NCBI RefSeq assembly: GCF_020707215.1
Contig: NZ_JAJFET010000001.1
Span: forward strand, 248,001 to 312,000
From: Sphingomonas sp. PL-96
GTDB taxonomy: Bacteria > Pseudomonadota > Alphaproteobacteria > Sphingomonadales > Sphingomonadaceae
Direction of reading: 5' to 3'
DNA length: 64,000 nt
Part shown: piece after piece, positions 62,590 through 64,000 of the stretch
Position numbering within the stretch: the first letter of the stretch is position 1
How the letters are laid out: every line of letters starts with the position of its first letter
The notes under the pieces: generated by a model
Databases searched by the model: none
What the model saw: only the letters and a program-made list of their open reading frames with translations
What the model was told of the DNA's origin: nothing
Translations under genes and position numbers: made by a program

Positions 62590-63754
62590 GCTGCGGGTTC
62601 ATGCCCGGCTGTGGGGCGTCCAACGTCAGGTCCAGCACCTCCACGCGCGGCAGGCCGGTAGGCTTGGCGATGCGCGAGCCCAGGCGCGTCGCGAGGCGGG
62701 AGGTAATGGTGTAGCGCTCCACCCGCAGCAGCCCCGGATCGCCCGGCGGCAATGCCAGCGGCGCATAGCGGCGCGATGCCAGCGACGCGAGCACGCGCTT
62801 GGTCCAGCCGCCGTTGTAATGCTCGCTCTGCCGCAGCAGGGCTGCGTCGCGGGTGCGGCCGTCCGGACCGATCCAGAAGGCCACGTCGATCCACTGGTCC
62901 TCGTAATTCTGGAGCGGCGGGTCGCGCCATTTGCCGGCGCCAAGCTCGACCGGCTTGCCGTACAGCAGGCGGGGCGTCCTGGTCGGTTCCGCCTTCACGC
63001 GGGCGATCAGCGCATCGATCGCGTCCGGATCGCCTCCGGACATTGCCAGTCGAGTCTCCAGCACCTGCGTCGCCAGTCGAAAGCCGCTCGCATCCGACGC
63101 TGACGAGGTCTTCAGCGCGTCGAGCGCCGCGCGCGCCTCCGGGCGAAACCTCTCGCTGAGCTGCGCCAGGGAGACCTTGAGCGACGCTGTCCGCAGCAGC
63201 GCGAAGTTCCGGATCGTCGGCTGTCCGGCGGCCACAGCGTCCTCGGCAATGGCCTTGTACTCGCGTTCCGCGCCGCGGATGTTGCCGAGTTCCGAAAGCC
63301 CGTCGGCCATTTCGATGCGGCCATAGAGCGTCTGGGGATCCTCCTCGGGAAGCCCCGCCCGCAGGGAAGCGAGCATGCCGCGCATCGCCTGCTTCATCCC
63401 GTCGCCATCGCCCAGATGCGCGTTGATCCGTGCGTCGGCGCGATAGAGCACGGCCACGTCCACGGGATTGGTGTTTGCGAACCCGCGGTTTCGTCGGATC
63501 GCCTCCGCCACGGTCCGCTGCGCATCGCGGTACGCGCCTGCCACGAACTGGTTCTCGACATGGGCGAGGGAGGCGGCGACGTCCTCCGCCGGAGGGCAGC
63601 GCCGCGCGATGCACTCGGCCAGCCGCTCCGCCGTCTGCTCCAGCCGCACCGCGGTAACGACGACCTCGCCTCCCGCGCCTTCCGGCGCGTCCTGCGCCGC
63701 TGCCGCCGAAGCCAGCAGCATGGAAAGGGACACGCCAAGTGCACTTCGCAGCAT
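62579..63754 (-). CDS. Secreted protein with TPR-like helices and TonB_C-like end, function unknown
   Basis: A 391-residue exported protein. The ATG at 63754 follows GAGGT and gives a signal peptide MLRSALGVSLSMLLASAAAA. The middle is helical and TPR-like (HVENQFVAGAYRDAQRTVAE, RIEMADGLSELGNIRGAERE). Around residues 275-335 PPLQNYEDQWIDVAFWIGPD and LLRQSEHYNGGWTKRVLASL recall the C-terminal domain of energy-transducer (TonB-like) proteins. It overlaps the serine hydrolase gene, implying joint expression. No function can be assigned. Confidence 0.68.
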   Translation of the reverse strand: MLRSALGVSLSMLLASAAAAQDAPEGAGGEVVVTAVRLEQTAERLAECIARRCPPAEDVAASLAHVENQFVAGAYRDAQRTVAEAIRRNRGFANTNPVDVAVLYRADARINAHLGDGDGMKQAMRGMLASLRAGLPEEDPQTLYGRIEMADGLSELGNIRGAEREYKAIAEDAVAAGQPTIRNFALLRTASLKVSLAQLSERFRPEARAALDALKTSSASDASGFRLATQVLETRLAMSGGDPDAIDALIARVKAEPTRTPRLLYGKPVELGAGKWRDPPLQNYEDQWIDVAFWIGPDGRTRDAALLRQSEHYNGGWTKRVLASLASRRYAPLALPPGDPGLLRVERYTITSRLATRLGSRIAKPTGLPRVEVLDLTLDAPQPGMNPQRAS

Positions 63755-63825
63755 CGCCAAGACCTCGCCATCGGGAGTTCCGATGACGAGGCTATCAAGC
63801 TGCCATGTCGTCTGTCACGCGCTTT

Positions 63826-64000
63826 TCAGGCGTCGATGACTTCTTCGTCCAGCCGCGCCGCATTTTCCTGGATGAAGGCGAAGCGATGCGCGGGATTATT
63901 GCCCATCAGCCGGTCGACCAGGTCCTTTACGCCGGCCCGTTCCTCATATTCCTGGGGTAGGGTGATGCGGATCATCGAGCGGGTCTTGGGATCCATGGTG
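63826..64000 (-). CDS. parE: DNA topoisomerase IV subunit B, C-terminal end (partial)
   Basis: The last 57 codons read MDPKTRSMIRITLPQEYEER, then VKDLVDRLMGNNPAHRFAFI and QENAARLDEEVIDA, the ParE C-terminus (LMGNNPAHRFxFIQ distinguishes it from GyrB, which has LMGxxVExRxxFIE). The gene continues beyond the window edge. Confidence 0.88.
   Translation of the reverse strand, partial: TMDPKTRSMIRITLPQEYEERAGVKDLVDRLMGNNPAHRFAFIQENAARLDEEVIDA

Noticed and set aside
1..64000. Prophage, insertion sequence, toxin-antitoxin or defence island
   Set aside because: No integrase, transposase, phage structural, restriction or toxin-like protein is recognisable; gene order is ordinary chromosomal.

Overview
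The window is high-GC chromosomal DNA, almost certainly from a sphingomonad alphaproteobacterium (Sphingomonas or a close relative; the genus is inferred from gene content and order, not computed). The main pointers are TonB-dependent receptors of the Xanthomonas/Caulobacter type, a tonB-exbB-exbD-exbD operon, a long tightly overlapped dcw (division and cell wall) cluster, the alphaproteobacterial order argS - SPOR protein - nagZ - scpA - scpB - tatA - tatB - tatC, and a ManD-type mannonate dehydratase like the one known from Novosphingobium.

Bases 1-12,150 form a plant-polysaccharide (hemicellulose/uronate) utilisation region: mannonate dehydratase, an MFS hexuronate-type transporter, a secreted GH35-like glycosidase, a 1073-residue TonB-dependent receptor, and two secreted GH43 enzymes on the minus strand. 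Between them lie decayed xylose genes: the start of xylulokinase (xylB), an internally deleted piece of xylose isomerase (xylA), and on the other strand the last codons of a sugar-porter-type MFS transporter. The receptor and one GH43 gene carry near-identical LacI-type palindromes, so they may be co-regulated, but no LacI-type regulator is in the window.

Bases 12,400-24,400 are housekeeping: tRNA-Arg(TCT), a queuosine-precursor transporter, purC-purS-purQ, parC, a complete GGDEF-EAL protein, a cca/Nudix/DUF1285 minus-strand string, a GNAT acetyltransferase, and folB with a FolM-like pteridine reductase. Bases 24,600-27,255 are the energy-transduction operon tonB-exbB-exbD-exbD, with strong hairpins in the tonB/exbB and exbB/exbD gaps and a terminator at its end. 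A 1-kb gap without a convincing gene follows, then a BtuB-like receptor diverging from a cysteine synthase.

Bases 32,208-50,909 are the dcw cluster: mraZ, rsmH, ftsL, ftsI, murE, murF, mraY, murD, ftsW, murG, murC, a 65-codon unknown gene, murB, ddl, ftsQ, ftsA, ftsZ. Most junctions are 1- or 4-base stop/start overlaps, implying translational coupling. FtsL has a long Ala/Pro/Lys-rich tail. After ftsZ come a large TPR/helical/SPOR envelope protein, a dGTPase-type HD hydrolase, argS, a second SPOR protein, nagZ, scpAB and tatABC. REP-like palindromes, including a 101-bp element with perfect 30-bp arms, sit in the gaps between 54 and 61.2 kb. The window closes on the minus strand with a penicillin-recognising serine hydrolase, a secreted protein of unknown function and the 3' end of parE.

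I see no prophage, insertion sequence, CRISPR array or defence island. The least ordinary items are the eroded xylose locus, the shared operator, the palindromic repeats, the small gene inside the mur operon, and the unexplained gap at 27.3-28.3 kb.
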